Assembly: GCA_965221835.1 (NCBI GenBank)
Contig: OZ244916.1
Coordinates: 124,001 to 188,000, forward strand
Reading direction: 5' to 3'
DNA length: 64,000 nucleotides
DNA from: Persebacter sp965221835
Lineage (GTDB): Bacteria; Pseudomonadota; Gammaproteobacteria; Tethybacterales; Persebacteraceae
Shown here: one piece after another, positions 7,886 through 16,522 of the stretch
Numbering within the stretch: the stretch's first letter is position 1
Layout: the number at the start of each line of letters is the position of its first letter
Program-made: the position numbers and the translations under genes
Notes under the pieces: model-generated
What the model saw: the letters and a program-made list of their open reading frames with translations, nothing else
Told to the model about the DNA's origin: nothing
Database searches by the model: none

Positions 7886-9055
7886 ATGAATCGCGTTGTA
7901 TTAATATCGGCTTTGTTTGCATTGACCGCCCCGGCGTTGGGCGCATGGGAAACGGGAATGCAGGAACCGGCGAACGAAATCGCCGAGGCGCAACGGTGGC
8001 TGAACGCCTTTATGTTGTGGATTATTACGATTATCGGCGCAGGCGTATTCGGCGTTATGTTTTACGCAATTATCCGTCACCGCAAAGACGCTGGACACAA
8101 GGCGGCGCATTTTCACGAAAATACGACCGTGGAAATTATCTGGACAGCGGTGCCGATGCTCATTATTATCGGAATGGCGTTGCCTGCTACCAAAGTCATT
8201 TTAGATTACAAAGACACTTCCGCCCCCGATATGACCGTAAAAGTAACGGGGTATCAGTGGAAATGGTCGTACGATTATTTGGATGATAATGTTTTCTTTT
8301 ACAGCCAATTGTCTACGCCGCCGGAAGAAATCGGCGGAAAATATTACGATGCGGAAGGCGAGGCGAATCCGACTTCGGAAAACTATCTTTTGGAAGTTGA
8401 CCGCGAAATGGTTGTGCCGGTCGGCAAAAAAATCCGTTTGTTGCTGACTTCCGCCGATGTCATTCACGCATGGTGGGTGCCGCAACTCGGCGTAAAACAA
8501 GATGCCATTCCCGGTTTGGTGCGGGATGCGTGGTTTCGTGCCGACCGCCCGGGCGTTTTTCGCGGACAATGCGCCGAGTTGTGCGGTAAAAATCACGGCT
8601 TTATGCCGATTGTCGTCCGCGCTTTGTCGCAAGACGATTATGCGCAATGGGTTGCCGAAAACGGCGATGCCGTTGCCGATTCCGCCGCCGCCGCCGAACC
8701 GGTTCGCGCCGGACAAGCGGTTGTCGAATCCGCCCCGCCGCCTGCCGAATGGAGTTTGGAAACCGCAATGGAAATCGGCGAAAAAGCGTACAACGCTAAT
8801 TGTGCCGCTTGTCATCAGGCGAACGGCGAAGGATTGCCGCCCGCATTTCCGGCATTGAAAGGCGCACCGTCTGTCGGCGGCGATGTGGCGGAACACATCA
8901 ATATCGTGCTGAAAGGCAAACCCGGCACGGCGATGGCGGCTTTCGGTTATTTGTCGGACGCCGATATTGCGGCAATCATTACTTACGAACGAAACGCATG
9001 GGGCGATGATGTCGGGTCGCTTGTCGCCCCTGACGACATTGCCGCCGCCCGTTGA
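7886..9055 (+). CDS. coxB: Cytochrome c oxidase subunit II with fused cytochrome c domain
   Basis: 389 residues. Takes electrons from cytochrome c through the CuA centre to subunit I of an aa3/caa3-type terminal oxidase. Signal peptide 1-20, two transmembrane helices (~40-63, ~82-104), then the periplasmic cupredoxin domain with CuA ligands H194, C229, C233, H237 and M240 all present. A C-terminal class I cytochrome c domain has the heme motif C306-A-A-C309-H310. The fused heme makes this the caa3 form. Oddly no coxA, coxC or assembly gene is nearby; pyrG follows after 74 bp. Confidence 0.92.
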   Translation: MNRVVLISALFALTAPALGAWETGMQEPANEIAEAQRWLNAFMLWIITIIGAGVFGVMFYAIIRHRKDAGHKAAHFHENTTVEIIWTAVPMLIIIGMALPATKVILDYKDTSAPDMTVKVTGYQWKWSYDYLDDNVFFYSQLSTPPEEIGGKYYDAEGEANPTSENYLLEVDREMVVPVGKKIRLLLTSADVIHAWWVPQLGVKQDAIPGLVRDAWFRADRPGVFRGQCAELCGKNHGFMPIVVRALSQDDYAQWVAENGDAVADSAAAAEPVRAGQAVVESAPPPAEWSLETAMEIGEKAYNANCAACHQANGEGLPPAFPALKGAPSVGGDVAEHINIVLKGKPGTAMAAFGYLSDADIAAIITYERNAWGDDVGSLVAPDDIAAAR

Positions 9056-9129
9056 TTTTGTTGCGTTTTCCGGAAATTCCGACTCCGTTCTCCGCGCCGC
9101 TGCCCGAAAAATCGCCCGCCCGAAAAAAC

Positions 9130-10725
9130 ATGGCTAAGTTTGTTTTCGTGACCGGCGGCGTTGTTTCGTCTCTCGGCAAAGGCGTAGCATCCGCATCGTT
9201 GGGCGCGGTATTAAAAGCGCGAAAATTGCAAGTTAATTTGCTAAAACTGGATCCTTACTTAAATGTAGACCCCGGCACGATGAGTCCGATTCAGCACGGC
9301 GAAGTTTTTGTGACACACGACGGTGCCGAAACCGATTTGGATTTGGGGCATTACGAACGATTTGTCGGGCGGCGTATGACAAAACGCAACAATTTTACTT
9401 CCGGACAAATATACGAATCTGTGTTGTGCCGGGAACGGCGAGGCGATTATCTCGGCAACACGGTGCAAGTCATCCCGCATGTCACGAACGAAATTAAACA
9501 TTTCGCGCGGCGCGTTATTTGCGAAAGCGACGATGTGCTGATTGTGGAAATTGGCGGCACCGTGGGCGATATAGAATCGTTGCCGTTTTTGGAAGCCGCG
9601 CGACAAATTCGTTTGGAAGAAGGCGCGGGCAATGTCTGTTTTGTGCATGTTACGCTTCTGCCCGAAGTCGCAGGCGAATACAAAACCAAACCTACGCAAC
9701 ATTCGGTACGCGAGTTGCGCGAAATCGGCATTGCGCCCGATATTTTGCTGTGCCGCGGACATAGCATTATTTCGCCGTCTAATCGCGGCAAAATCGCGAT
9801 GTTCGGCAATGTGCAAGAAAATCATGTATTCGCCGCCCCGGATGTAGACAGCATTTATTCGCTGCCGTCTTTGTATTGCGACATCGGATTGGACCGGGCG
9901 GTGTGCGAGACGTTGCGGTTGCCCGATATTCCGCCGCCCGATTTGTCGCCGTGGCGGCGTTTTGCGGCACTCGCCGACAATCGGCAAGACACGGTAAAAA
10001 TCGCGTTGGTCGGCAAATATGGCGATTTGATGGATTCGTACAAATCGCTGACCGAAGCGTTGTGGCACGCCGGTGTGCATGCGGGTGCGTATGTGGATAT
10101 TGCGCATGTCGACGCCGATTCTGCGGACGATGTTGCGGCGCTGGGCGATTTTCATTCTATCTTAATTCCGGGCGGGTTCGGCAATCGCGGCGTAGAAGGC
10201 AAAATTGCCGCCGCCGGTTTTGCGCGCGAAAACAAAGTACCGTTTTTGGGAATTTGCATCGGAATGCAGACGGCGGTGATTGATTTCGCCCGCAACTGTG
10301 CCGGATTGCCTGATGCGCACAGCACCGAAATGAATCCCGATTCGTCCGCGCCGGTTATCGCGTTGTTGCGGCGGATGGGCGGCGAAAAATCTTCGGGCGA
10401 TCTCGGCGGCACGATGCGGCTGGGCGGCGAAGTGTGCCGCTTGCAGGGAAAGTTGGCGACAATTTACGGCGCGGATGAAATAGAAGAACGCCATCGTCAT
10501 CGCTACGAATTCAACGACGATTATCTGCCGCAAATCACCGCCGCCGGAATGCAAGTTGTCGCCCGCAGCGCGGACGGTCTCGCGGAAGCGGTAGAAATTC
10601 CCGACCATCCGTGGTTTTTCGGTGTGCAGTTTCATCCCGAATTTACTTCGTCGCCGATTGCGAGTCATCCTTTGTTCAAAAGTTTTATTGCCGCCGCCGC
10701 CGATTACGGACGCGCCCGCAAATGA
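9130..10725 (+). CDS. pyrG: CTP synthase
   Basis: 531 residues. Converts UTP to CTP with ATP and glutamine. N-terminal synthetase domain (1-~265) with P-loop GGVVSSLGKG (9-18). C-terminal glutaminase domain with nucleophile C376 in LGICIGMQ and the H502/E504 pair in HPEF. An in-frame TTG 26 codons upstream adds a non-family tail, so I start at the ATG giving MAKFVFVTGG. Slightly shorter than E. coli PyrG (545). The stop overlaps the kdsA start (ATGA). Confidence 0.96.
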   Translation: MAKFVFVTGGVVSSLGKGVASASLGAVLKARKLQVNLLKLDPYLNVDPGTMSPIQHGEVFVTHDGAETDLDLGHYERFVGRRMTKRNNFTSGQIYESVLCRERRGDYLGNTVQVIPHVTNEIKHFARRVICESDDVLIVEIGGTVGDIESLPFLEAARQIRLEEGAGNVCFVHVTLLPEVAGEYKTKPTQHSVRELREIGIAPDILLCRGHSIISPSNRGKIAMFGNVQENHVFAAPDVDSIYSLPSLYCDIGLDRAVCETLRLPDIPPPDLSPWRRFAALADNRQDTVKIALVGKYGDLMDSYKSLTEALWHAGVHAGAYVDIAHVDADSADDVAALGDFHSILIPGGFGNRGVEGKIAAAGFARENKVPFLGICIGMQTAVIDFARNCAGLPDAHSTEMNPDSSAPVIALLRRMGGEKSSGDLGGTMRLGGEVCRLQGKLATIYGADEIEERHRHRYEFNDDYLPQITAAGMQVVARSADGLAEAVEIPDHPWFFGVQFHPEFTSSPIASHPLFKSFIAAAADYGRARK

Positions 10726-11537
10726 CGCCCGATTTTTCATCCGCCGCTGCGCCGTTCTTAATTGCCGGTCCGTGCGCATTAGAATCGCGCGACATTGCGA
10801 TGCGGACGGCGGAATATCTTAAAACAATTTGCGCGGCGCGACAACTTCCGTTAATTTTTAAAGGATCTTACGACAAGGCGAATCGTACCGCCGCCGCCGC
10901 CGAACGCGGTCCGGGAATGGAAGAGGGGTTGCGTTTGTTGGAAGAAGTGCGGCGCGAATTTGCGTTGCCGGTGTTGACCGATGTGCATTTGCCGGCGCAT
11001 GCGGCGACGGTTGCGGCGGTTGCGGATGTTTTGCAAATCCCCGCGTTTTTGTGTCGTCAAACCGATTTGCTGGCGGCGTGTGCCGAAACCGGACGCGCGA
11101 TGAATATCAAAAAAGGGCAGTTTTTATCGCCGCGCGAAATGTTGCGCGTAGCAGAAAAAGCAAAATCGTTCGGCGCGCACGAAGTGTTGCTTTGCGAACG
11201 CGGCGCGAGTTTCGGCTACAACAATTTGGTGGCGGATATGCGGTCGCTGGTCGTCTTGCGCGAATCTGGTTGTCCGGTCGTTTTTGATGCGACTCATTCG
11301 GCGCAGTTGCCCGGTGCGGCGGGGGATTGCAGCGGCGGCGAACGCGAAATGATTTTGCCGCTGGCGCGTGCGGCAACCGCAACCGGCATAAACGGATTGT
11401 TTGTGGAAACGCATCCCGACCCGGCGCGCGCGATTTCCGATGCCGCAACACAAATTCCTTTATCGCAAATGGAATCGCTGATTTCGCAAGTGCTGGCGAT
11501 TGACGCCGCCCGCCGCAACTCCGCGCCCGCGCCGTGA
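10722..11537 (+). CDS. kdsA: 3-deoxy-8-phosphooctulonate synthase (KDO-8P synthase)
   Basis: 271 residues. Condenses arabinose 5-phosphate with PEP to KDO-8-phosphate, the first committed step for the inner core sugar of LPS. Motifs AGPCALES (near 15), FKGSYDKANR (near 50), DVHLPAH, KKGQFLSPREM, LLCERGASFGYNNLV and FDATHSAQLPG are those of the family. The start codon overlaps the pyrG stop, and the pyrG-kdsA pair is common in proteobacteria, where eno usually follows; here argD follows instead, with a GTGA overlap. Confidence 0.96.
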   Translation: MTPDFSSAAAPFLIAGPCALESRDIAMRTAEYLKTICAARQLPLIFKGSYDKANRTAAAAERGPGMEEGLRLLEEVRREFALPVLTDVHLPAHAATVAAVADVLQIPAFLCRQTDLLAACAETGRAMNIKKGQFLSPREMLRVAEKAKSFGAHEVLLCERGASFGYNNLVADMRSLVVLRESGCPVVFDATHSAQLPGAAGDCSGGEREMILPLARAATATGINGLFVETHPDPARAISDAATQIPLSQMESLISQVLAIDAARRNSAPAP

Positions 11538-12724
11538 CGGACGATTTGCGCGATATTTACCGCCGCTGTTTGTTGCCGGTGTATGCGCCGCCGTCACCGG
11601 TTTTCGTAAGCGGCAAAGGCGCGCGCATGCAAGATTCGAACGGGCGCGAATATGTAGATTTCGGCGGCGGAATCGCGGTGCTGTCTTTGGGACATTCCGC
11701 GCCGCAAATCGCCGAAGCGGTTGCCGCACAAGCGCGAAAACTGATGCATACTTCCAACTTGCACGCTTGCGAAGAAACGATTTTGCTGGCGGAAATGTTG
11801 ACGGCGGAAACTTTCGCCGCGCGCGTATTTTTTTGCAATTCCGGCGCGGAAGCAAACGAGGCGGCATTAAAACTCGCGCGGCGGCGAGGTGTTTCAATTC
11901 ATGCGGACAAGTTTCGTGTACTCGCTTTTGAGAATGGTTTTCACGGACGAATCGGAATGGCGATGGCGGCAACCGGACAGGCGAAAGTCCGCGCGGGATT
12001 CGGGCCGTTGTCGCCCGGTTTTTGTTTCGCTCCGTTCAACGATTCGGCGGCGGCAGCGGCGCAAATGGCGGACGATGTTTGCGCGATTATCGCCGAACCG
12101 GTGCAAGGCGAAGGCGGCGTAAATCCGGCGACACCGGAGTTTTTGCGGGCGTTGCGCGAAATGGCGAACGCGGCGAATGCGCTATTAGTTTTTGACGAGA
12201 TTCAAACCGGCGCCGGACGATGCGGCACACTTTTCGCTTACGAACAATACGGCGTCGTTCCCGATTTATTGACGGCGGCGAAAGGACTCGGCGGCGGCAT
12301 TCCTATCGGCGCATTGTTGTGCGGCGATTCGGCGGCAGATGTTTTGCCGGTCGGTGCGCATGGCACAACTTTCGGCGGCAATCCGTTGGCGGCACGGGCG
12401 GCGCGGGCGGTATTGGAAGAAATATTATCGCCCGGATTTTTATCCGCCGTCATCGCCCGCGGCGAAACATTGACAGCGGGATTGCAAAAAATTAACGATT
12501 TGTTGCATTGTTTTTCGGACATTCGCGGGCGCGGTTTGTTGCGCGGTTGTCAAACGACAATTCCCGCCGCCGACATTGCCGCCGCGGCGCTGGAAGACGG
12601 ACTCGTCGTTCTCACCGCCGGAAAAAATGTATTGCGATTCGCGCCCGCCCTCAACATCCCGCCCGCCGACATCGCCGAAGGTCTCGCCATTTTACAAAAA
12701 ACCCTGCGCCGACTCGCCGCTTAA
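11534..12724 (+). CDS. argD: Acetylornithine/succinyldiaminopimelate aminotransferase
   Basis: 396 residues from a GTG that overlaps the kdsA stop. Class III PLP aminotransferase: SLGHSAPQIAEA and ALKLARRRG in the N-terminal half, EPVQGEGG, FDEIQTGAGRCG, and the PLP lysine K250 in AAKGLGGGIPIGA; TTFGGNPLA follows. In arginine synthesis it makes N-acetylornithine, and the same enzyme often serves lysine/DAP synthesis. Substrate choice within class III is by overall likeness. Its last ~20 codons recur twice, degraded, downstream. Confidence 0.88.
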   Translation: MTDDLRDIYRRCLLPVYAPPSPVFVSGKGARMQDSNGREYVDFGGGIAVLSLGHSAPQIAEAVAAQARKLMHTSNLHACEETILLAEMLTAETFAARVFFCNSGAEANEAALKLARRRGVSIHADKFRVLAFENGFHGRIGMAMAATGQAKVRAGFGPLSPGFCFAPFNDSAAAAAQMADDVCAIIAEPVQGEGGVNPATPEFLRALREMANAANALLVFDEIQTGAGRCGTLFAYEQYGVVPDLLTAAKGLGGGIPIGALLCGDSAADVLPVGAHGTTFGGNPLAARAARAVLEEILSPGFLSAVIARGETLTAGLQKINDLLHCFSDIRGRGLLRGCQTTIPAADIAAAALEDGLVVLTAGKNVLRFAPALNIPPADIAEGLAILQKTLRRLAA

Positions 12725-13030
12725 ACGCCGCCGCTAATTTTTTCGCCGCAAAAAATAATTTACAACAATTTCCGCATTTGCAATTTTTAGACGGATTTTT
12801 TTCTTAAAGTTTTTATTTGCATTGCGATTCGCGCATGTCGCATATTGCCGAATGTTTTGCTATTTTACAAAAAACCCTGCGCCGACTTTCCGCTTAAACG
12901 CCGCCGCTAATTTTCTTTTTTTCGCTGCAAAAATAATTTACAACAATTTCCGCATTTGCAATTTTTATACAGAGTTTTTTTCTTAAAGTTTGCATTGCGA
13001 TTTGCGCATATCGCATCCGCTTAAAAATTG
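12629..13030. repeat. Tandem degraded copies of the argD 3' end and its trailer
   Basis: ATTGCGATTCGCGC in argD (12631) recurs at 12821, and as ATTGCGATTTGCGC near 12993, giving spacings of about 190 and 172 bp. Copy 2 (12821-12992) still reads HIAECFAILQKTLRRLSA-stop (12841-12897), against DIAEGLAILQKTLRRLAA-stop in argD. Both copies continue with ACGCCGCCGCTAATTTT and CAACAATTTCCGCATTTGCA. Copy 3 breaks off about 30 bases in, so this is duplication of gene tail plus trailer, followed by decay. Confidence 0.85.
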
Positions 13031-13294
13031 ATGATGAAGTTTTTGGAGAAGTTTCGGCACGAAGTTATCTGCCGCAAAACAAATTTACTGAAATCGCAAT
13101 CGCGCGTTTTCGGGGCAATGCGATATTTTAATGTATACCAAAAACGATATTTTTATCCGACTATTTCTTAAAGCGGAAGTGTCGTACCTTAAAAATTTCT
13201 ATCTCGGATATTTTGCGAAATGCGATGCGGAAAAAAATGCGTTTTCCCGATTCGGAGTAAAAAACGCCGGTGCAAAAATGCTATAATACGCGCC
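13031..13294. other. AT-rich gap before prpD
   Basis: No convincing gene. The stretch is AT-rich compared with its surroundings and ends in the prpD promoter. The frame open from 13220 is only the upstream extension of prpD. Confidence 0.6.
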
Positions 13295-13297
13295 ATG
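13282..13297 (+). promoter_or_regulatory. -10 box placing prpD transcription start at its ATG
   Basis: TATAAT (13282-13287) is followed by only seven bases before the ATG at 13295. No Shine-Dalgarno is possible in so short a leader, so a leaderless mRNA is suggested. Confidence 0.55.
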
Positions 13298-14725
13298 ACA
13301 CAAGCCGACAATAATATCCGACCGGCGGCGGACGCGGAAGTTGCGCGTATTGCCGATTATGTTTTAGATTTTTCGCCGTCGCCCGATTCGTTGCGTGCGG
13401 CGCAGTTGTGTATGTCTGATAGCATCGGGTGCGCATTGCTCGCGCTGGCACATCCGGCGTGTACGCGGCATTTGGGTCCGATTGTGCCGGGGGCGGAAGT
13501 GCGAAACGGCGCGCGCGTTATCGGGCGGCGGGACGAATTGGATCCGGTCAAAGCCGCTTTTGACAACGGCGCGCTCATTCGCTGGCTGGATTTTAACGAC
13601 ACATGGCTCGCCGCCGAATGGGGACATCCGTCCGATAATCTCGGCGCGATTTGGGCGGCGGCGGATTATCTCTCGCGCAACGGCGACGACAAAATGACCG
13701 TCGGTGCGGTCTTGGAAATGATGGTGAAGGCGCACGAAATACAAGGCGTTCTCGCGTTGGAAAACTCATTCAATCGCGCCGGTTTGGATCATGTCGCGTT
13801 GGTCAAAGCCGCTTCGGCGGCGGTGTGCGCCAAAATGTTCGGCGGCAATCGCGCGCAAATTATTTCGGCGCTCTCACATGTTTTTGCGGACGGACAATCG
13901 TTGCGCGTTTATCGTCATGCGCCGAATACCGGCAGCCGCAAATCGTGGGCGGCGGGCGATGCCGCTTCGCGCGGATTGCGACTCGCATTACTCGCTTGCG
14001 CCGGCGAAGATGCAATTCCCGGCGCGTTGACCGCTCCGAAATGGGGATTGTACGATGTGTCTTTTGGCGGCAAATCTTTTCGCGTCAACCGCGATTATGG
14101 TTCTTATGTGATGGACAACATACTTTTCAAAGTTTCCTATCCCGCCGAATTTCACGCACAAACCGCGGTGGAATGCGCGTTGCAATTACATCCGCAAATC
14201 GCGGGACGGTTGCGCGACATCGCCAAAGTACGAATTGAAACACAAGAATCGGCGGTGCGCATTATCAGCAAAACCGGACCGCTGCACAATCCGGCGGATC
14301 GCGATCATTGTTTGCAATATATGACCGCCGCCGCACTCGTTTTCGGCGAATTAACTGCCGCGCATTACGAAGACGAAATCGCCGCCGACCCGCGTATAGA
14401 CGCGTTGCGCGACAAAATGGAAGTCGCCGAAGAACCGCGATACAGCCGCGATTATTTGGATCCGGACAAACGTTCCATCGCCAATGCGGTGCAGATATTT
14501 TTTGCGGACGGCAGCAAAACCGACAAAATAGAAATTGAATATCCGCTCGGACATCGCCGCCGCCGCGAAGAAAGTATTCCGGTTTTGCGGGCGAAGTTTA
14601 ACGATGCGGCGACAAGCGTTTTTTCCGAAAAACGCCGCGCGCAAATCGCCGCTGCGTTTGCCGATGAAGAAATTTTAATGCGGATGCCGATGCGCGATTT
14701 CGTTCCGCTTTTTGTCGCCGAATAA
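13295..14725 (+). CDS. prpD: 2-methylcitrate dehydratase (MmgE/PrpD family)
   Basis: 476 residues, close to E. coli PrpD (483). In the methylcitrate cycle PrpD dehydrates 2-methylcitrate to 2-methyl-cis-aconitate during propionate use. Family features: DSIGCALLAL (~40), RWLDFNDTWLAAEWGHPSDNLGAIW (~93-117; shown as RWLDFNDTWLAAEWGHPSD), KAHEIQG, NSFNRAGLDHV, SRKSWAAGDAASRGL, VSYPAEFHAQTAVE, NPADRDHCLQYM. These place it with PrpD rather than the broader MmgE group, but no prpB, prpC or acnD/prpF is in view. The nhaA start abuts its stop. Confidence 0.88.
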   Translation: MTQADNNIRPAADAEVARIADYVLDFSPSPDSLRAAQLCMSDSIGCALLALAHPACTRHLGPIVPGAEVRNGARVIGRRDELDPVKAAFDNGALIRWLDFNDTWLAAEWGHPSDNLGAIWAAADYLSRNGDDKMTVGAVLEMMVKAHEIQGVLALENSFNRAGLDHVALVKAASAAVCAKMFGGNRAQIISALSHVFADGQSLRVYRHAPNTGSRKSWAAGDAASRGLRLALLACAGEDAIPGALTAPKWGLYDVSFGGKSFRVNRDYGSYVMDNILFKVSYPAEFHAQTAVECALQLHPQIAGRLRDIAKVRIETQESAVRIISKTGPLHNPADRDHCLQYMTAAALVFGELTAAHYEDEIAADPRIDALRDKMEVAEEPRYSRDYLDPDKRSIANAVQIFFADGSKTDKIEIEYPLGHRRRREESIPVLRAKFNDAATSVFSEKRRAQIAAAFADEEILMRMPMRDFVPLFVAE

Positions 14726-15931
14726 ATGCCGTTGAGACGAATTTACCGCGCGCTGGCGGGCGTTTTCAAAATGGAAGTCGCGGGCGGTGCGGCACTTTTC
14801 GCCGCCGCCATTGCCGCGATGATTGTCGCCAATGCAAACGATACGCGCGAATGGTACGAAAATTTTCTGACCATTCCAATCGGTTTCGTTTTCGGCGAAG
14901 GCGCGCAAGTTTTGTCAATGTCGCATTTTGTCAACGACGGATTGATGGCGGTATTTTTTCTTTTGGTCGGGCTGGAAATCAAACGCGAATTGTTGGAAGG
15001 CGAATTGTCTTCGCGCAAACGCGCGATTTTGCCGATGACGGCGGCGGCGGGCGGAATGCTCGGACCGGCGTTAATTTATGCGGCGTTCAATTGGGGAGAC
15101 GAAACGACAATGCGCGGCTGGGCGATTCCGACTGCAACCGACATCGCATTTTCGCTCGGTGCGTTGGCGTTGCTCGGCAAACGCGCACCGGTGTCGCTGA
15201 AAATTTTCCTGCTCGCCATCGCAGTCATGGACGACCTCGGCGCGATTGCGATTATCGCCTTGTTTTATTCCGGCGAGTTGGCGGCGATTCCGTTGTTGCT
15301 GGCGTGCGGCGTTCTTTTCATTCTGTTTATGCTGAATCATTACGAAGTTTGTTCGCGCGTGCCGTATATTATTTTCGGATTTTTCTTGTGGGCGTTCGTT
15401 TTACAATCGGGCGTGCATGCGACTCTCGCCGGAGTGGCAACGGCGTTTGCGGTGCCGTTGCGAGTCAAAGCGGGAAGAACTTCGCCGCTGGTACCGATGG
15501 AACACGATTTTCATACGCTCGTTACTTTCGTCATTTTGCCGCTTTTCGCTTTCATCAATGCGGGCGTCAATTTCGCCGGATTGTCGTTCGCCGATTTGTT
15601 GCGTCCGTTGCCGGCGGGAATTATCATCGGGCTGATTGCCGGAAAGTTTTTCGGTATTTCGGGCGGTGCATGGCTGGCGGTGCGATTCGGATTGGGCGAA
15701 ATGCCGCGCGATTGTACTTGGGCAATGGTTTGCGGCGTATCGCTGCTATGCGGAATCGGATTCACCGTTTCGCTCTTCATCGGCAATCTGGCGTTTTTGC
15801 AAGGAAATGCCGAACTCGTCAATTTCGTCAAACTCGGCGTGCTGACCGGCTCAGCAATTGCGGGAGTCGCCGGCTATATCGTTCTGCGATTCGTCACACG
15901 ACACACCCGCCCGCAAATCAATTTTTCTTAA
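14726..15931 (+). CDS. nhaA: Na+/H+ antiporter NhaA
   Basis: 401 residues, inner membrane, about twelve helices. Exchanges protons for sodium and helps pH and salt balance. Family hallmarks: MSHFVNDGLMAVFFLLVGLE (start of the dimer region), PTATDIAFSLGALALLGKR (helix IV with its TATD break) and AIAVMDDLGAIAIIA with the ion-binding pair D169/D170. The ATG at 14726 follows directly on the prpD stop, so the two are probably co-transcribed. Confidence 0.96.
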   Translation: MPLRRIYRALAGVFKMEVAGGAALFAAAIAAMIVANANDTREWYENFLTIPIGFVFGEGAQVLSMSHFVNDGLMAVFFLLVGLEIKRELLEGELSSRKRAILPMTAAAGGMLGPALIYAAFNWGDETTMRGWAIPTATDIAFSLGALALLGKRAPVSLKIFLLAIAVMDDLGAIAIIALFYSGELAAIPLLLACGVLFILFMLNHYEVCSRVPYIIFGFFLWAFVLQSGVHATLAGVATAFAVPLRVKAGRTSPLVPMEHDFHTLVTFVILPLFAFINAGVNFAGLSFADLLRPLPAGIIIGLIAGKFFGISGGAWLAVRFGLGEMPRDCTWAMVCGVSLLCGIGFTVSLFIGNLAFLQGNAELVNFVKLGVLTGSAIAGVAGYIVLRFVTRHTRPQINFS

Positions 15932-16522
15932 ACTTTCTTAAACAAACGCCGCCCGATTCGGCAATTCGCCCGCCGATGTCCGATTTTCGCCGCCGAATTC
16001 CCGCCCTGCCCGCCGTCATTCCCGCGAAAGCGGGAATCTATTCGGGGCGATTAATTTTGGAATTTCGCGAATTTTACGCAAAAATTAATTTTGGAATTTC
16101 CGCGAATTTTTTTTGCAAAAAACGAGGTGAATGCGGGAATTTGTCGGTAAAAATGGATTCCCGCGTTCGCGGGAATGACGGCGGGAATCCGCACATTTTA
16201 CGCAAAAATTAATTTTGGAATTTCCGCAAAACGACCGGAAAAAAGTACATTCCATTCCCGCGAACGCGGGAATCTGTACGCATCGCTTTGCGATGCAAAT
16301 TACCGCCGCTTTGTGGCGTAGACAGATTCCCGCGTTCGCGGGAATGGAAGGTTCTTTCCCCGCCGTTTTTTGTTCTTACTCGCCCCCGACAAATGTCGGG
16401 GGCGAGTCGTAAATTTTATTTTCGAGAAAATTCCTCCGTTTTCGCGGAAATGATAAATTTTATTTTCGAGAAAATTCCTCCGTTTTCGCGGAAAATGAAA
16501 ATTTTATTTTCGCGTTTGTTAT
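15932..16522. repeat. Repeat-rich gap between nhaA and tupC (convergent 3' ends)
   Basis: No gene seen. It holds, in order: a single MITE-like element (16015-16179) and trailing part of the 318-bp unit to ~16243; a pair of inverted ATTCCCGCG palindromes around 16255 and 16330 that frame ATCGCTTTGCGAT and GCCGCTTTGTGGC; a near-perfect 30-bp palindrome at 16378-16407 (CTCGCCCCCGACA/TGTCGGGGGCGAG); and a 44-bp direct repeat beginning AAATTTTATTTTCGAG at 16411 and 16455 with a partial third copy at ~16498. Confidence 0.9.

Noticed and set aside
8201..8896. 231-codon minus-strand frame opposite coxB
   Set aside because: Antisense shadow. coxB has all expected copper and heme ligands.
14851..16212. 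453-codon frame overlapping nhaA and the repeats
   Set aside because: It is nhaA read one base out, running on into the palindromic repeat; arginine-rich and featureless.
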